DNA from: Bdellovibrionales bacterium
GTDB taxonomy: Bacteria; Bdellovibrionota; Bdellovibrionia; Bdellovibrionales; UBA1609
Length of the DNA: 57,822 bases
Assembly: GCA_013216195.1 (NCBI GenBank)
Contig: JABSOQ010000006.1
Location: forward strand, 1 to 57,822
Direction: 5' to 3'
How positions within the stretch are numbered: the stretch's first letter is position 1; the number at the start of each line of letters is the position of its first letter. The notes beneath the pieces were generated by a model. That model saw only the letters and a program-made list of their open reading frames with translations. It ran no database searches and was not told where the DNA came from. Shown here piece after piece: positions 24,302-33,416 of this stretch. A program made the translations under genes and the position numbers.

Positions 24302-27300
24302 ATGGGTGCACTAACCAAAGCTGTGGTTGTGGTGCTGGTTTCTAGCCAGCTCATCGCGTGTTCAGGGGTCGATTTCAGTACAAAAACAGACACCTCGGTA
24401 GATGGACAAGGCGTCGTGACCAACCCTAACAACCCGGGCGATCCCAAGGGTCTATACAAAACTCCAGAACTGACAATAGAAGAAGGGTCGACTTACACAA
24501 ACCGAGATCAGGTTCGCGTTGATCTCATCTCTGAGTTTGCGATTGAGATGTACTACACCAATGACCCAACTTGTACCACGGGCGGTCTTTGGGAGTCTTA
24601 CGAGTCACAATCGAGTTGGTCTTTAGCTCAATTAAATGCGACAGCTCGGGTTTACGCCAAAGTTAAGTTTCCAAATGGTGCTGAGAGTGTGTGTGTGAGT
24701 GATGATATTGTTCACGACAATGTTCCGCCAAAAATGATCTTTTCAAAACAACCTGCAGCTCTTCAAAATAACCCGAATGTAGAGTTTGAGTTCGAAATCA
24801 CTGATCAGGGCTCAGGTGTTGAGCTGGCCACGTGTCAGTTGAACAGCGGTGAGGTCAGCAACTGTGGAACCTCATTTACTCCGCCTTATCAACAAGATGG
24901 CTTCAAGCGCTTTCGTTTGTTCGCCATGGACAAAGCCGGAAACATGAGTGAGCAGGTTCGAGAGTTTACTATCGACACCGTTGCGCCAGTGGTGAATCTC
25001 ACCAGTGGCCCATTTGATCCGTCTCGTTCGACCAGAGCCAAGTTTGAGTTCACAGTTGATGATACAGAAGCCGCTACTGAATGTCTGATGAACGAGTTAG
25101 AGCCTCAAGCATGTGTCTCTGGTGCTGAGTTCGTTGCGAACCAAGGGCAAAACCAATTTCGCGTCAAAGCCACTGATTTGGCAGGTAACATCGGTTACAG
25201 TCGGTTGCACAATTGGTATGTCGACAGCGTTGGCCCGGGTGTCACGATCACTGCTGGCCCCGAAAATCCAACTAACCAGAGCACTGCCAAGTTTGAGTTT
25301 GTAGTGAATGATCCAAATGCGATTACTTATTGCCGTCTGAACAACGGCAGCCCGCAACCTTGCCAGACAGGTGGGGTATTCTTAGCGGTTCAGGGACAAA
25401 ATCAATTTCAGGTTATTGCCACTGACAGTTTGGGTAACACAGGCACCAGCCGTGTTTACTCTTGGTATGTTGATAGTTTGCCTCCTTCAGTGACGATCAC
25501 ATCTGGGCCAGACGACCCCACAAGTCAGCCCGAAGCTCAATTTGAGTTTGTGGTCGACGATCCCACAGCTGAAGTGAAGTGCAGCTTGAACGGCTCTGCG
25601 TATCTTCTATGCAAAACCGGAGAGGGGTTCCAGGCTAAGGAAGGCCAGAACAACTTTCAAGTTCAAGCAACAGATGCATTGGGCAATGTTGGTCGCAGCC
25701 AAGTTTACAGTTGGTATGTCGACAGTATCGGCCCTGCGATTACCATCACTGCTGGTCCTGAAGACCCAAGTAAAACCAGTGATTCAGTTTTTGAATTCGT
25801 AAGTAACGATCAACAAACCACCTACACCTGTGTTTTGAATAACGCCGAAGGAGTGTCTTGTGTCAGTGGAGATAAATTTGAAGCAGCAGAAGGCCAGAAC
25901 TCGTTTTATGTGGTCGGGAGTGATCAGTTGGGCAACAAAGGTCGTAGCGACAACTACGATTGGTATGTCGACACCATCGGGCCGAATGTAACCATTACCT
26001 CTGGGCCAGACGATCCATCTGCTAGCAAAGAGTCTCAGTTTGCTTTCCAGGTCGACGATTCAGAGGCTGATACGAGCTGCAAGTTGAATGATGGAGAGTT
26101 CGAGCCCTGTCAATCAGGTTCTCAGTACCTGGCTGAAGAAGGCGAGAACTCTTTTCAGGTGAAAGCTGTAGACCCCTATGGTCACGAAGGCTTAAGCGAA
26201 GTCTACACTTGGAATGTCGACACAATAGCTCCATCAGTGACGATCACTTCGGGCCCAGATGATCCGAGCAATGAGCTCGAGTCAGTATTCGATTTCGTGG
26301 TTGATGATGACACGGCAGCAGTAGCTTGTCGCTTGAATGACGGGGCTCCACAAGCTTGTAAAACGGGTGACACCTTTATTGCTACCGAGGGCTCGAATGA
26401 GTTTCAGGTCATTGCAACTGACCAAATCGGAAACGCTGGCAGTAGTCAGGTGTTCACTTGGTATGTAGACTCACAGGCGCCAAGTGTGACAATCACTTCT
26501 GGCCCAGAGAGTTTAACCAATCAGCCTCAGGCGGTTTTCGAATTCAGTTCTCCGAGCGATCCACAGGCTACGTTCGAGTGTTTGCTAAATGATAGAGCTG
26601 CGGCAGCATGCGACTCGGGAGATCTGTTTGAAGGAGCGATTGAGGGCGAAAACCAATTTCGTGTGGTAGCAATTGACCCTTTTGGCAATCGCTCTGAGCC
26701 ATCGTCTCCTTACACTTGGAGTCTCGACACCAAGGCCCCGCAAATCACTTTTCTGAGTGGGCCATCTAGCCCAACTTCAGAGGTGTTGGCGTCGTTTACC
26801 TACTCTGTGAGCGGTGATTCTGATTTGGACCTTGAGTCTCTCTCGTGCACTCACGACCAGACTTCTTTGGTTTGCCCAACTTTGGGAGAATTCTCTAGCC
26901 AGTTGGCAAGTGATGGCTCTAACTCAGTCGAGGTACGAATTTCTGACCGAGCGGGTAATGAAGGCACAGCCACTTACAGTTGGACCTATCAGCCAGAAGA
27001 TCCAAACCCTGGTCCCGATCCGATTTGTGTTGCCGACAACTTTGAGCAGCCCAAAGACACAGACCAAAAGAAGCTAGATGTGATGTTTGTTGTCGACACT
27101 TCTGGTTCAATGGATGCGGAAAAAGACGCGATCGCAAATGGTATCAATCGATTTATCGAGCAGCTTCCATCTGACACTGATTACAGAATGGCAGTACTCC
27201 CCGCTCACGGTAAAGGGTCTAGCTACTATGGGCAGCTAAATCACGTCTTTTCACAGAACGGCAACAAGAACTATGTTTTGACTAGCGAGATGTCTATTAG

Positions 27301-28030
27301 CTTTATTAAAAGCAAGCTTAAAAATGTATTGAAAAACTCTCCGAGTCAGTTGTCTACAGATGGTGGAGAAGTTGGTCTTGCATCATTACAAGAGATGCTA
27401 ACCAATCCTCAAAAGTTGGCGTTGGCCAAGTCTCAGGGCATCTTAAGAGATGATGCTGCGCTTGCCGTGATATTTGTTGCCGATGAAAACGACATCTGTG
27501 CGGTTGCTCCGCAAGGAGTGCGATTTGTGAATGACCCTGATGGTTATGAACGACCAGCCTTTCTTGCGAACTGTGTGAACCCTCAAGTTACTCCTGAGAC
27601 GGTTTATCAGGCTCTGAAACAGGAGAAAGGTAATGAGCCTTTACTGGTTACCGGTGTGATCTACAACAATCCGAGCTTTGTACCCTCTGGTGGTGAAAAC
27701 GAGTTGGGCTATGGTATTTTGGAGTTAGTCGAGATCAACAGTAGCTTCAGTGTCGACATGGCCTACCCGGATCTCATAGATGATGGCCTTGCTGAGGTTG
27801 GAGCCTTTGCAAGAGAGAAACTTGAGCTGTTGAATGAGTTTTTGCTAACCCAGCAACCAGTGAAGCCTGAGAGTGTCGAGGTGAAGGTTGATAACATAAT
27901 CGTACCAGCTGAATTTATTGACCCCAATGTGGTCTCAATTCTGACGGAAGACGCTGGGCAAGCAGAATCAAAAATTGAAATCAACTATTGCTTAAAGAAT
28001 GTCAGCACTCAGGTAGCCGACGCCAATTAG
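24302..28030 (+). CDS. Giant lipoprotein with nine Ig-like repeats and a VWA domain
   Basis: 1242 residues. The ATG 24302 is chosen because GGGAGGGAG lies upstream and because it places a lipobox LIAC at Cys20; a TTG at 24185 would bury this signal. After a beta-rich N-terminal domain come nine tandem Ig-like repeats of about 83 residues (140 to about 895). Each opens with PxVTITSGPxDP, carries one Cys pair and ends GNxGxSxxYxWYVD. A von Willebrand factor A domain begins near residue 922, with the MIDAS motif DTSGS. It is a probable surface-exposed lipoprotein for adhesion or ligand capture. Whether it is kept in the inner or outer membrane is not shown. Confidence 0.85.
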   Translation: MGALTKAVVVVLVSSQLIACSGVDFSTKTDTSVDGQGVVTNPNNPGDPKGLYKTPELTIEEGSTYTNRDQVRVDLISEFAIEMYYTNDPTCTTGGLWESYESQSSWSLAQLNATARVYAKVKFPNGAESVCVSDDIVHDNVPPKMIFSKQPAALQNNPNVEFEFEITDQGSGVELATCQLNSGEVSNCGTSFTPPYQQDGFKRFRLFAMDKAGNMSEQVREFTIDTVAPVVNLTSGPFDPSRSTRAKFEFTVDDTEAATECLMNELEPQACVSGAEFVANQGQNQFRVKATDLAGNIGYSRLHNWYVDSVGPGVTITAGPENPTNQSTAKFEFVVNDPNAITYCRLNNGSPQPCQTGGVFLAVQGQNQFQVIATDSLGNTGTSRVYSWYVDSLPPSVTITSGPDDPTSQPEAQFEFVVDDPTAEVKCSLNGSAYLLCKTGEGFQAKEGQNNFQVQATDALGNVGRSQVYSWYVDSIGPAITITAGPEDPSKTSDSVFEFVSNDQQTTYTCVLNNAEGVSCVSGDKFEAAEGQNSFYVVGSDQLGNKGRSDNYDWYVDTIGPNVTITSGPDDPSASKESQFAFQVDDSEADTSCKLNDGEFEPCQSGSQYLAEEGENSFQVKAVDPYGHEGLSEVYTWNVDTIAPSVTITSGPDDPSNELESVFDFVVDDDTAAVACRLNDGAPQACKTGDTFIATEGSNEFQVIATDQIGNAGSSQVFTWYVDSQAPSVTITSGPESLTNQPQAVFEFSSPSDPQATFECLLNDRAAAACDSGDLFEGAIEGENQFRVVAIDPFGNRSEPSSPYTWSLDTKAPQITFLSGPSSPTSEVLASFTYSVSGDSDLDLESLSCTHDQTSLVCPTLGEFSSQLASDGSNSVEVRISDRAGNEGTATYSWTYQPEDPNPGPDPICVADNFEQPKDTDQKKLDVMFVVDTSGSMDAEKDAIANGINRFIEQLPSDTDYRMAVLPAHGKGSSYYGQLNHVFSQNGNKNYVLTSEMSISFIKSKLKNVLKNSPSQLSTDGGEVGLASLQEMLTNPQKLALAKSQGILRDDAALAVIFVADENDICAVAPQGVRFVNDPDGYERPAFLANCVNPQVTPETVYQALKQEKGNEPLLVTGVIYNNPSFVPSGGENELGYGILELVEINSSFSVDMAYPDLIDDGLAEVGAFAREKLELLNEFLLTQQPVKPESVEVKVDNIIVPAEFIDPNVVSILTEDAGQAESKIEINYCLKNVSTQVADAN
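24722..26995 (+). repeat. Nine tandem repeats of about 250 bp encoding Ig-like domains
   Basis: Each repeat encodes about 83 residues with conserved TSGP, two Cys (C-x-LN...C), F(Q/R)V-x-A-x-D-x-x-GN and WYVD. The central copies (3-7) are the most alike and the first and last are divergent, consistent with expansion from the centre. Long direct repeats like these are prone to copy-number change and assembly collapse. Confidence 0.85.
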
Positions 28031-28073
28031 AGAGGGTTTGCGATTCTCTGAGTGGCCTACCAAGCAGTTGGCT

Positions 28074-28628
28074 CTAAAGAGTCCATTTGAACGTTCGCAC
28101 GATCTCGTTGCAATCGCTTAGGCTCTGACGAAAGCTAGCTTTTTTGTCTCGGCAGGTGAAGATCACAGCTTGCCGGTCTTTAACAAACACGACTTGCCGA
28201 AGTTGATTCGATGTTTCGGCGTGAACCAAATCGAGCATAAATCCAATGTTTGCCCCGACCGTCACTCTTTGTGAGTTGAGAATGTTAAAACCAAACCGAG
28301 GGTAGTCTTTTCGCCATTGCTTCACGTACCTCTCGAGGCCCATGGGCTGTTTTAAGTCGTCTCGTCGAACAGTTAAGCTTGGAGCGACTTCACCAGTGTT
28401 ACTCTGCGGACCTTTAAAGATAACTTCGATAGTTTGAAACGACTTAGGAGGGGCTGCTTTTTGCCATTTTGATTTTCCTAGCGAAACCTTAAAACCATTT
28501 TCAGAGAAGTATCTGCCAGAGTCGGCACCAACTACAAATGAGGAGCTGGTTGCAGGGTGCGGTGCTGCGATCGAAAGTACCGGGCCAACGACAAACAAAG
28601 ATGCGGCTAGTAAGATGAAGCTGTTCAT
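28074..28628 (-). CDS. Secreted protein, unknown
   Basis: 184 residues if translation starts at the ATG 28628, which begins a good signal peptide (MNSFILLAASLFVVGPVLSIAAPHP). A GTG at 28676 in the same frame overlaps the upstream gene and would add 16 residues before it; neither start has a strong ribosome binding site. The mature domain is basic with two Cys (FTCRDKK, SDCNEI). SFQTIEVIFKGP and the closing IVRTFKWTL look like a small alpha/beta domain. Function unknown. It is the last gene of the run below the propeller lipoprotein. Confidence 0.6.
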   Translation of the reverse strand: MNSFILLAASLFVVGPVLSIAAPHPATSSSFVVGADSGRYFSENGFKVSLGKSKWQKAAPPKSFQTIEVIFKGPQSNTGEVAPSLTVRRDDLKQPMGLERYVKQWRKDYPRFGFNILNSQRVTVGANIGFMLDLVHAETSNQLRQVVFVKDRQAVIFTCRDKKASFRQSLSDCNEIVRTFKWTL

Positions 28629-28666
28629 AACATAAGTGTATGACTTGACTTTACCCAGAAGCAAGC

Positions 28667-29791
28667 TCACTTGCACTTTTCTGCCGGTTGAATAGAGGTT
28701 TTGTAGACTTGTTTTTGCCCAGCTCGGTCACTGGTGAAGTAGAGGGTCGCTCCGTCTGGGCTTACGGTTGGTTCTGTGTCATTAGCAGAGTGCCACGTCA
28801 GCCGCTCTAGACAGCCGTTTGAGATCATTAATCGAAAGATCTCAAAGCCACCCTTTTTCTCTCGATTTGAAGATATCAATAGAGATTTGCCATCTGGCAG
28901 CCAGTGTGGGTTCCAGTGAATGTAGGGAGCGCTGGTAAGCTTCTGGATGACTTCACCGTCTTGATTGGCCAGCACAATCTGACTTTCTTTCATCGATGGC
29001 TCGTACTCGACCCAAACCATTTGGCTTCCATCTGGTGAGAACCTCGGCTCGGCTTCGACCGTAGGCGATTTGGTTATCGACTTCAAATAAGTTCCAGTGT
29101 TTGAGACAAGATGAAGATCAATTTGCCCACCACGTGCGGAGGCAAAGGCGATTTTCTTGCCTTTGGGGTGCACATTTGGGTCTGAATCGTATTGAGGTGA
29201 ACGAGTCAGTCTCTCGATTCGGGTTCCATTTAAGAAGCTAGAATACAGCTCTAAGGGTTGGTCTTTCCAGAACAGTTTGCTGTCGTTCGGTTTAGGGTTC
29301 TCTTCTTCGGCGCCCGCGATCCTCATGAGAGACTCTTTGATAAACAATGAGTCCTCTTTGATTTCGTCGGTAGAGCTTGAGTAAATCACATGGCTGTCAT
29401 CAGGAGAGAAGACTACGCTGGCGACTTGGCCATCTTGAAAGGTAATTCGCTTCTCTTTCTTGGCATCGATTTCAAGTAAGTAGGCTTGGGTGTTCTCGTG
29501 TGCTGGTCGCAGACTACTCAAAAAGACCATCTTGCTGCCGTCATGTGAAAGTTCAGGCTTAGAGTTCACGCCAATTCTGGTCAAGGCTATCAATGGCGGT
29601 GGTTGATAGCCAGAGGGGAGCGAGATATCAGAAGTGCGCAACCCATCTGAGGCACTTGGTTTCGACTGGCAACCCAAAAGAAAGCCATACATCAGTAGGC
29701 CGCAAATGCCGGTGGCAATTAGACGAAACTGAGAGCTTTTTTGATTAGCGATACCGGAGCGACTGTATTGACTTTGCTTTTTTGTACCCAT
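28667..29791 (-). CDS. TolB-like beta-propeller lipoprotein
   Basis: 374 residues. A hydrophobic signal with lipobox FLLGC (near residue 41) predicts a lipoprotein. The rest consists of repeated PD40/WD40-like blades, each with a (F/V)SPDG or SHDG turn: LSHDGSKMVF, FSPDDSHVIYSS, VHPKGKKIAFAS, FSPDGSQMVWV, WLPDGKSLLISS and VSPDGATLYFTS. This is the six-bladed TolB-type propeller usually found in the periplasm. It differs from true TolB, which is not a lipoprotein and has an extra N-terminal domain. The gene starts inside the last 73 bp of mutY in another frame, so it is probably co-transcribed. Confidence 0.8.
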   Translation of the reverse strand: MGTKKQSQYSRSGIANQKSSQFRLIATGICGLLMYGFLLGCQSKPSASDGLRTSDISLPSGYQPPPLIALTRIGVNSKPELSHDGSKMVFLSSLRPAHENTQAYLLEIDAKKEKRITFQDGQVASVVFSPDDSHVIYSSSTDEIKEDSLFIKESLMRIAGAEEENPKPNDSKLFWKDQPLELYSSFLNGTRIERLTRSPQYDSDPNVHPKGKKIAFASARGGQIDLHLVSNTGTYLKSITKSPTVEAEPRFSPDGSQMVWVEYEPSMKESQIVLANQDGEVIQKLTSAPYIHWNPHWLPDGKSLLISSNREKKGGFEIFRLMISNGCLERLTWHSANDTEPTVSPDGATLYFTSDRAGQKQVYKTSIQPAEKCK

Positions 29792-30708
29792 AAGGCATTT
29801 TCTGGCTTTCGCGACAAATGGTCAACTTGCGAAGAGTCTGTATTGAGCGTTACATAAATGTCATGGTGGGTGATGCTGTGCTTGAAGTCATAGTTTAGCG
29901 GTTTCTTTTTCAGTAGTTTCGCTTCACCGGGCAGAAGCCATTGATTTTTTAAAAAAGGTGCTGAGTGATCTTTCACCAATAAAACTTTGCCTTGGTCTTG
30001 CAAAACGATTGGGGACCAGTGCCAAACTTCACGCTCTCGTTTGGGTTTTGCAGACGGATAAGCCTCAGGGGCATGCTGCCTATTAGCTTGGCAATCTGCT
30101 TGCAAAGGGCAGAGCAGGCAGGTCGGGCTTTTTGGCCTGCAAATTGATGCCCCGAGCTCCATTAGGGCTTGATTGAGTTCAGCGGCATCAGCAAAGCTGG
30201 CCCAGTGATCAGCGATCTCTTGTATGCTGTTGCGACCAGCTGGAGTCCACCAATGCCAAGGCTCTGCGTACAGCCTCGAAAACACTCGAATGGTGTTGCC
30301 GTCGACCACGCCAACTGGTTGGTGAAAGGCAATCGAGGCCACAGACCTAGCTGTATATGGCCCTAAGCCTGGTAGTTTGATTAATTCTTCGAAACTGTCG
30401 GGGAACTCTCCAAGTTTCACAATTTCTTTTGCCGCTTTTTGCAAGTTTCTAGCTCGTGAGTAGTAGCCCAGGCCTGCCCAAAGTTCATAGACTTTTTCTT
30501 GTGGCGCCTTCGCGAGATCTTCAACCGTGGGGAGTTCGCGAATGAACCTTTCAAAAAACGGAATGACAGCTTTTGAAGTTGTCTGTTGAAGCATAATTTC
30601 AGAGATCCAGATCTTGTAGGGGTCTCTTGATTGCCGCCATGGTAAAGGCCGTTTGTTCTCTTGGTACCATGACAGAAGACTGTCGACTTGCTTTTGCAGT
30701 TCCATCAT
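29719..30708 (-). CDS. mutY: A/G-specific adenine DNA glycosylase MutY
   Basis: 329 residues. It removes adenine mispaired with 8-oxoguanine in base-excision repair. The helix-hairpin-helix LPGLGPYTARS (112-122), catalytic Glu37 and Asp136 (VVDGNTIRV), and the four iron-sulfur cysteines in the C-x6-C-x2-C-x5-C spacing (190, 197, 200, 206) are all present. The C-terminal third is the Nudix-like 8-oxoG recognition domain. The start ATGATG follows the hydrolase-OsmC stop by 4 bases, so the genes form an operon. Confidence 0.93.
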   Translation of the reverse strand: MMELQKQVDSLLSWYQENKRPLPWRQSRDPYKIWISEIMLQQTTSKAVIPFFERFIRELPTVEDLAKAPQEKVYELWAGLGYYSRARNLQKAAKEIVKLGEFPDSFEELIKLPGLGPYTARSVASIAFHQPVGVVDGNTIRVFSRLYAEPWHWWTPAGRNSIQEIADHWASFADAAELNQALMELGASICRPKSPTCLLCPLQADCQANRQHAPEAYPSAKPKREREVWHWSPIVLQDQGKVLLVKDHSAPFLKNQWLLPGEAKLLKKKPLNYDFKHSITHHDIYVTLNTDSSQVDHLSRKPENALWVQKSKVNTVAPVSLIKKALSFV

Positions 30709-30712
30709 TTGT

Positions 30713-31918
30713 TCAGCCTTTGTATTGCGAAATGATGTTCACTTCGCCTTTAAGGGTTCTGTTGACTGGGCACCTTTCTGCAATTGAGAACAAGGATCGC
30801 TTTTCGTCATCGGATAGGTTGCCAGAGATCGCAATCTCTTTGGTTATTTGATCGACCATTCCCTCTTTGGTTTCACATTCAGCGCAGTCGTTGGCATGAA
30901 CCTTTTCTTGTTTTAGTTTCACTTCGACATCTTGCAAATCAAAACCTTTTCGCTCGGCGTACATCTTCATTGTCATGGCTGTACAGCCACCTAAAGAAGC
31001 CAAAAGAATCTCGTAAGGGTTCATGCCCAAGTCGTTTCCCTTGAGGCGCTTAGGTTCATCCATTACAAAGTGATGGTCTTTGCTAAATACATCTTGAGTG
31101 TATTTGAGCCCTTTGCGACTTTTAATCACGACTTGAGAGTTATCAAGACTAGGTCTTAAGTCTTGAATGGCTGGTAAAAACTTATTGGCCCAGGCTCCAA
31201 TCACAGTCGCAGCGTACTCGGCATCTTCGATGGCAGAGATGAGGTGATCTGCGTTGTCTAGGCTCACAAAACTTTTCGGGTGCTTAGCGTTCATGAAAAT
31301 CTTGGTGGCATGTTCAATAGACACCGTGTTGTCTGTAGGAGAGTGCATAACTAGTAAGGCTCGGTTGGTTTGCTTAAAGTCTTCGAGAACTTTCACTTCT
31401 TCGATATCTTCTAGAAACTGCTTTTTGATAGTGAAGTCACGGCCAGCCAATTTGACCTCGGCAAGTCCCTTCTCGTTGATCTCGAGTTTGTGACCTTCAA
31501 ACATATGAGACACGTGAGCCGCATCACTTGGTGCAGCTAGTGTCGCCACAGCTTTCACATTTGGTAGCAGGCTCGAAGCCTTTAGAACCGCAGCCCCTCC
31601 AAGGCTATGGCCAACTAGCAATGCGGGATGTTCAAACTTTTCACCAAGGTGATTGCAGGCGCTGACCAAATCTTGCACGTTCGAAGAGAAGTTTGTGTTT
31701 GAGAAGTCGCCTTCACTGTTTCCAAGGCCTGTGAAATCGAAACGCAAAACTCCGATACCAGATTCTGTGAGTTTTCTTGAAATCGTAGCAGCTGCTCGAA
31801 CGTTTTTTGAGCAGGTAAAGCAGTGTGCAAACAGAGCGTAGGCCTTGGGTTTCTGGTTAGGCAGCTCTAAACGCCCTGATAGTATTTGCCCATCTTGATT
31901 CGGAAAATCAAATTTCAC
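30713..31918 (-). CDS. Alpha/beta hydrolase-OsmC fusion protein
   Basis: 401 residues. The N-terminal alpha/beta hydrolase (about 1-250) has the nucleophile elbow GHSLGG (Ser105). The C-terminal OsmC domain (about 265-400) keeps the two peroxidatic cysteines, in ASLGGCTAMTMKMYAERKG and AERCPVNRTL. OsmC-type domains reduce organic hydroperoxides with thiols; the hydrolase partner may release acyl chains or handle oxidised lipids (inference). This fusion is known in several bacterial groups. It is the first gene of the operon with mutY and the propeller lipoprotein, which hints at an oxidative-damage theme. Confidence 0.88.
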   Translation of the reverse strand: MKFDFPNQDGQILSGRLELPNQKPKAYALFAHCFTCSKNVRAAATISRKLTESGIGVLRFDFTGLGNSEGDFSNTNFSSNVQDLVSACNHLGEKFEHPALLVGHSLGGAAVLKASSLLPNVKAVATLAAPSDAAHVSHMFEGHKLEINEKGLAEVKLAGRDFTIKKQFLEDIEEVKVLEDFKQTNRALLVMHSPTDNTVSIEHATKIFMNAKHPKSFVSLDNADHLISAIEDAEYAATVIGAWANKFLPAIQDLRPSLDNSQVVIKSRKGLKYTQDVFSKDHHFVMDEPKRLKGNDLGMNPYEILLASLGGCTAMTMKMYAERKGFDLQDVEVKLKQEKVHANDCAECETKEGMVDQITKEIAISGNLSDDEKRSLFSIAERCPVNRTLKGEVNIISQYKG

Positions 31919-32075
31919 TTCAAACCCCTCTGTCGATGTGAGAGTACAGACCTAGCAATAACTTGCTGATTTGCCAATCAATGAGCAAATTGCATGGGGC
32001 GTCTTGGCTGAAAACTCACCTAAATAAAGATAGGGGAGAGAGTAGGGTGAAAATGTAGGGGTGCTCTCACAGGCC

Positions 32076-33416
32076 TTAGAGAATAGATTGCATTTCTGGG
32101 CCAGCGCGCTCTACGATCAGCACGTCATCTTCACTGCCACTGATGGCAACTACGTCGCCATCCTTGAAAGACTCGCCTGACTTGCTGATGGCTTTCACAT
32201 TCTGACCTTTATGTTGTACCAGGCCCGCACCATTAATGAAATTGCTGGCACAGACGGCTCGTCCTCCAACCATCGATTTGTGAGTGCGGGGCTTTCTAAC
32301 TAAGACAAATGTCAAAATCACAAACATGATACCTAGGCAGGCCGTAATGGTGTAGACCACGGCCATGTAGTCACCACCGATGGGTTCATTGAACAGGTAG
32401 AGGCTACCTAAGAAAAAAGCGATTAACCCTCCTAGGCCTAGCACACCAAAGCCCGAGACAAATACTTCAGCGCCCAGTAAAACAACTCCAAACAGAAGCA
32501 ATAACAAGAAGCCCACGTTCACAGGCAGTGTGCTAAGGGCAATCAGCCCGAGAATCAGGCAAATCACACCAAAGACACCTGGAAAGATCAGGCCGCCGCC
32601 CAAAATCTCGATGTAGATTCCCAATGTTCCGAAAGAGGTGAACATGTAGGCCACCTGAGGATCAGCAATGTACTCAAGAAAGTAACCGATCGGCCGTTTT
32701 TCCACCTCTCGAAAGCTGATGTTGCGGCCTCTAAAGTTAATTTTTTGATCTTTAAATAGCAGCAGAATACGACCCAGTGCTTTCACCAGGTCTTCGTTAC
32801 CGGCAATGCGTTGATTGATCACGTTGGCCTCGAGAGCCTCTGTGTCAGTTAGGCTGATCGCGTCTTTCACAAACTTTTCAGCCATTTCGACGTTTCGTCC
32901 CCGGCTCTCGGCAAGGCTCCTCATGAGGGCTTGAGTGTCTTCAAAGACTTTCTTCTTAAGAGTGGGGCCAATGTCTTTACCAGAGGAGTCTATTGGTGAA
33001 GCGGCTCCAGTATTGGTACCTTCGTTCATCATAGCCCAGTGACCTGCTAGCAAAATGAATGAGCCAGCTGAAGCTGCTTGAGCTCCCGAGGGGCCAACAA
33101 CAGTGATGACAGGTTTGGGTGCCTCATTGATCAGTTGAATGATCTCGCGGGTCGACTTTAACAGGCCGCCCGGCGTGTTGATTTCAAGAACCACAGCCTG
33201 AGCATCTGTGGTCTTCAATTGTTTGAAGACCTCTTTTAGATAGTGCACTGTCGCCGGACCAATCGATCCTGTGATCGGAGCTTTGAGAATTGTCCAGTCA
33301 GCTCTTTGGTAGAGCTCTTGTTCCGCAGTTAAGGGAGCCTCCGGTTCAGGAGACTCGGCTTCAAGATAAGGAACAATAGCAAAAACTAAAAAGAGGAGAC
33401 CGAACAACTTTCTCAT
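32076..33416 (-). CDS. NfeD-family membrane serine protease (long form)
   Basis: 446 residues: signal peptide (1-20), a ClpP/SppA-like protease domain (about 35-230), four to five membrane helices (about 250-370) and a C-terminal OB-fold NfeD domain. The likely nucleophile Ser is in GAQAASAGSFILLAGH and the general-base Lys in the helix near EKFVKDAISLT. Long NfeD proteases cleave SPFH (stomatin-like) partners. That fits the operon: its ATG overlaps the stop of an SPFH gene by four bases (ATGA). It is predicted to act at the periplasmic face of the inner membrane. Confidence 0.88.
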   Translation of the reverse strand: MRKLFGLLFLVFAIVPYLEAESPEPEAPLTAEQELYQRADWTILKAPITGSIGPATVHYLKEVFKQLKTTDAQAVVLEINTPGGLLKSTREIIQLINEAPKPVITVVGPSGAQAASAGSFILLAGHWAMMNEGTNTGAASPIDSSGKDIGPTLKKKVFEDTQALMRSLAESRGRNVEMAEKFVKDAISLTDTEALEANVINQRIAGNEDLVKALGRILLLFKDQKINFRGRNISFREVEKRPIGYFLEYIADPQVAYMFTSFGTLGIYIEILGGGLIFPGVFGVICLILGLIALSTLPVNVGFLLLLLFGVVLLGAEVFVSGFGVLGLGGLIAFFLGSLYLFNEPIGGDYMAVVYTITACLGIMFVILTFVLVRKPRTHKSMVGGRAVCASNFINGAGLVQHKGQNVKAISKSGESFKDGDVVAISGSEDDVLIVERAGPEMQSIL

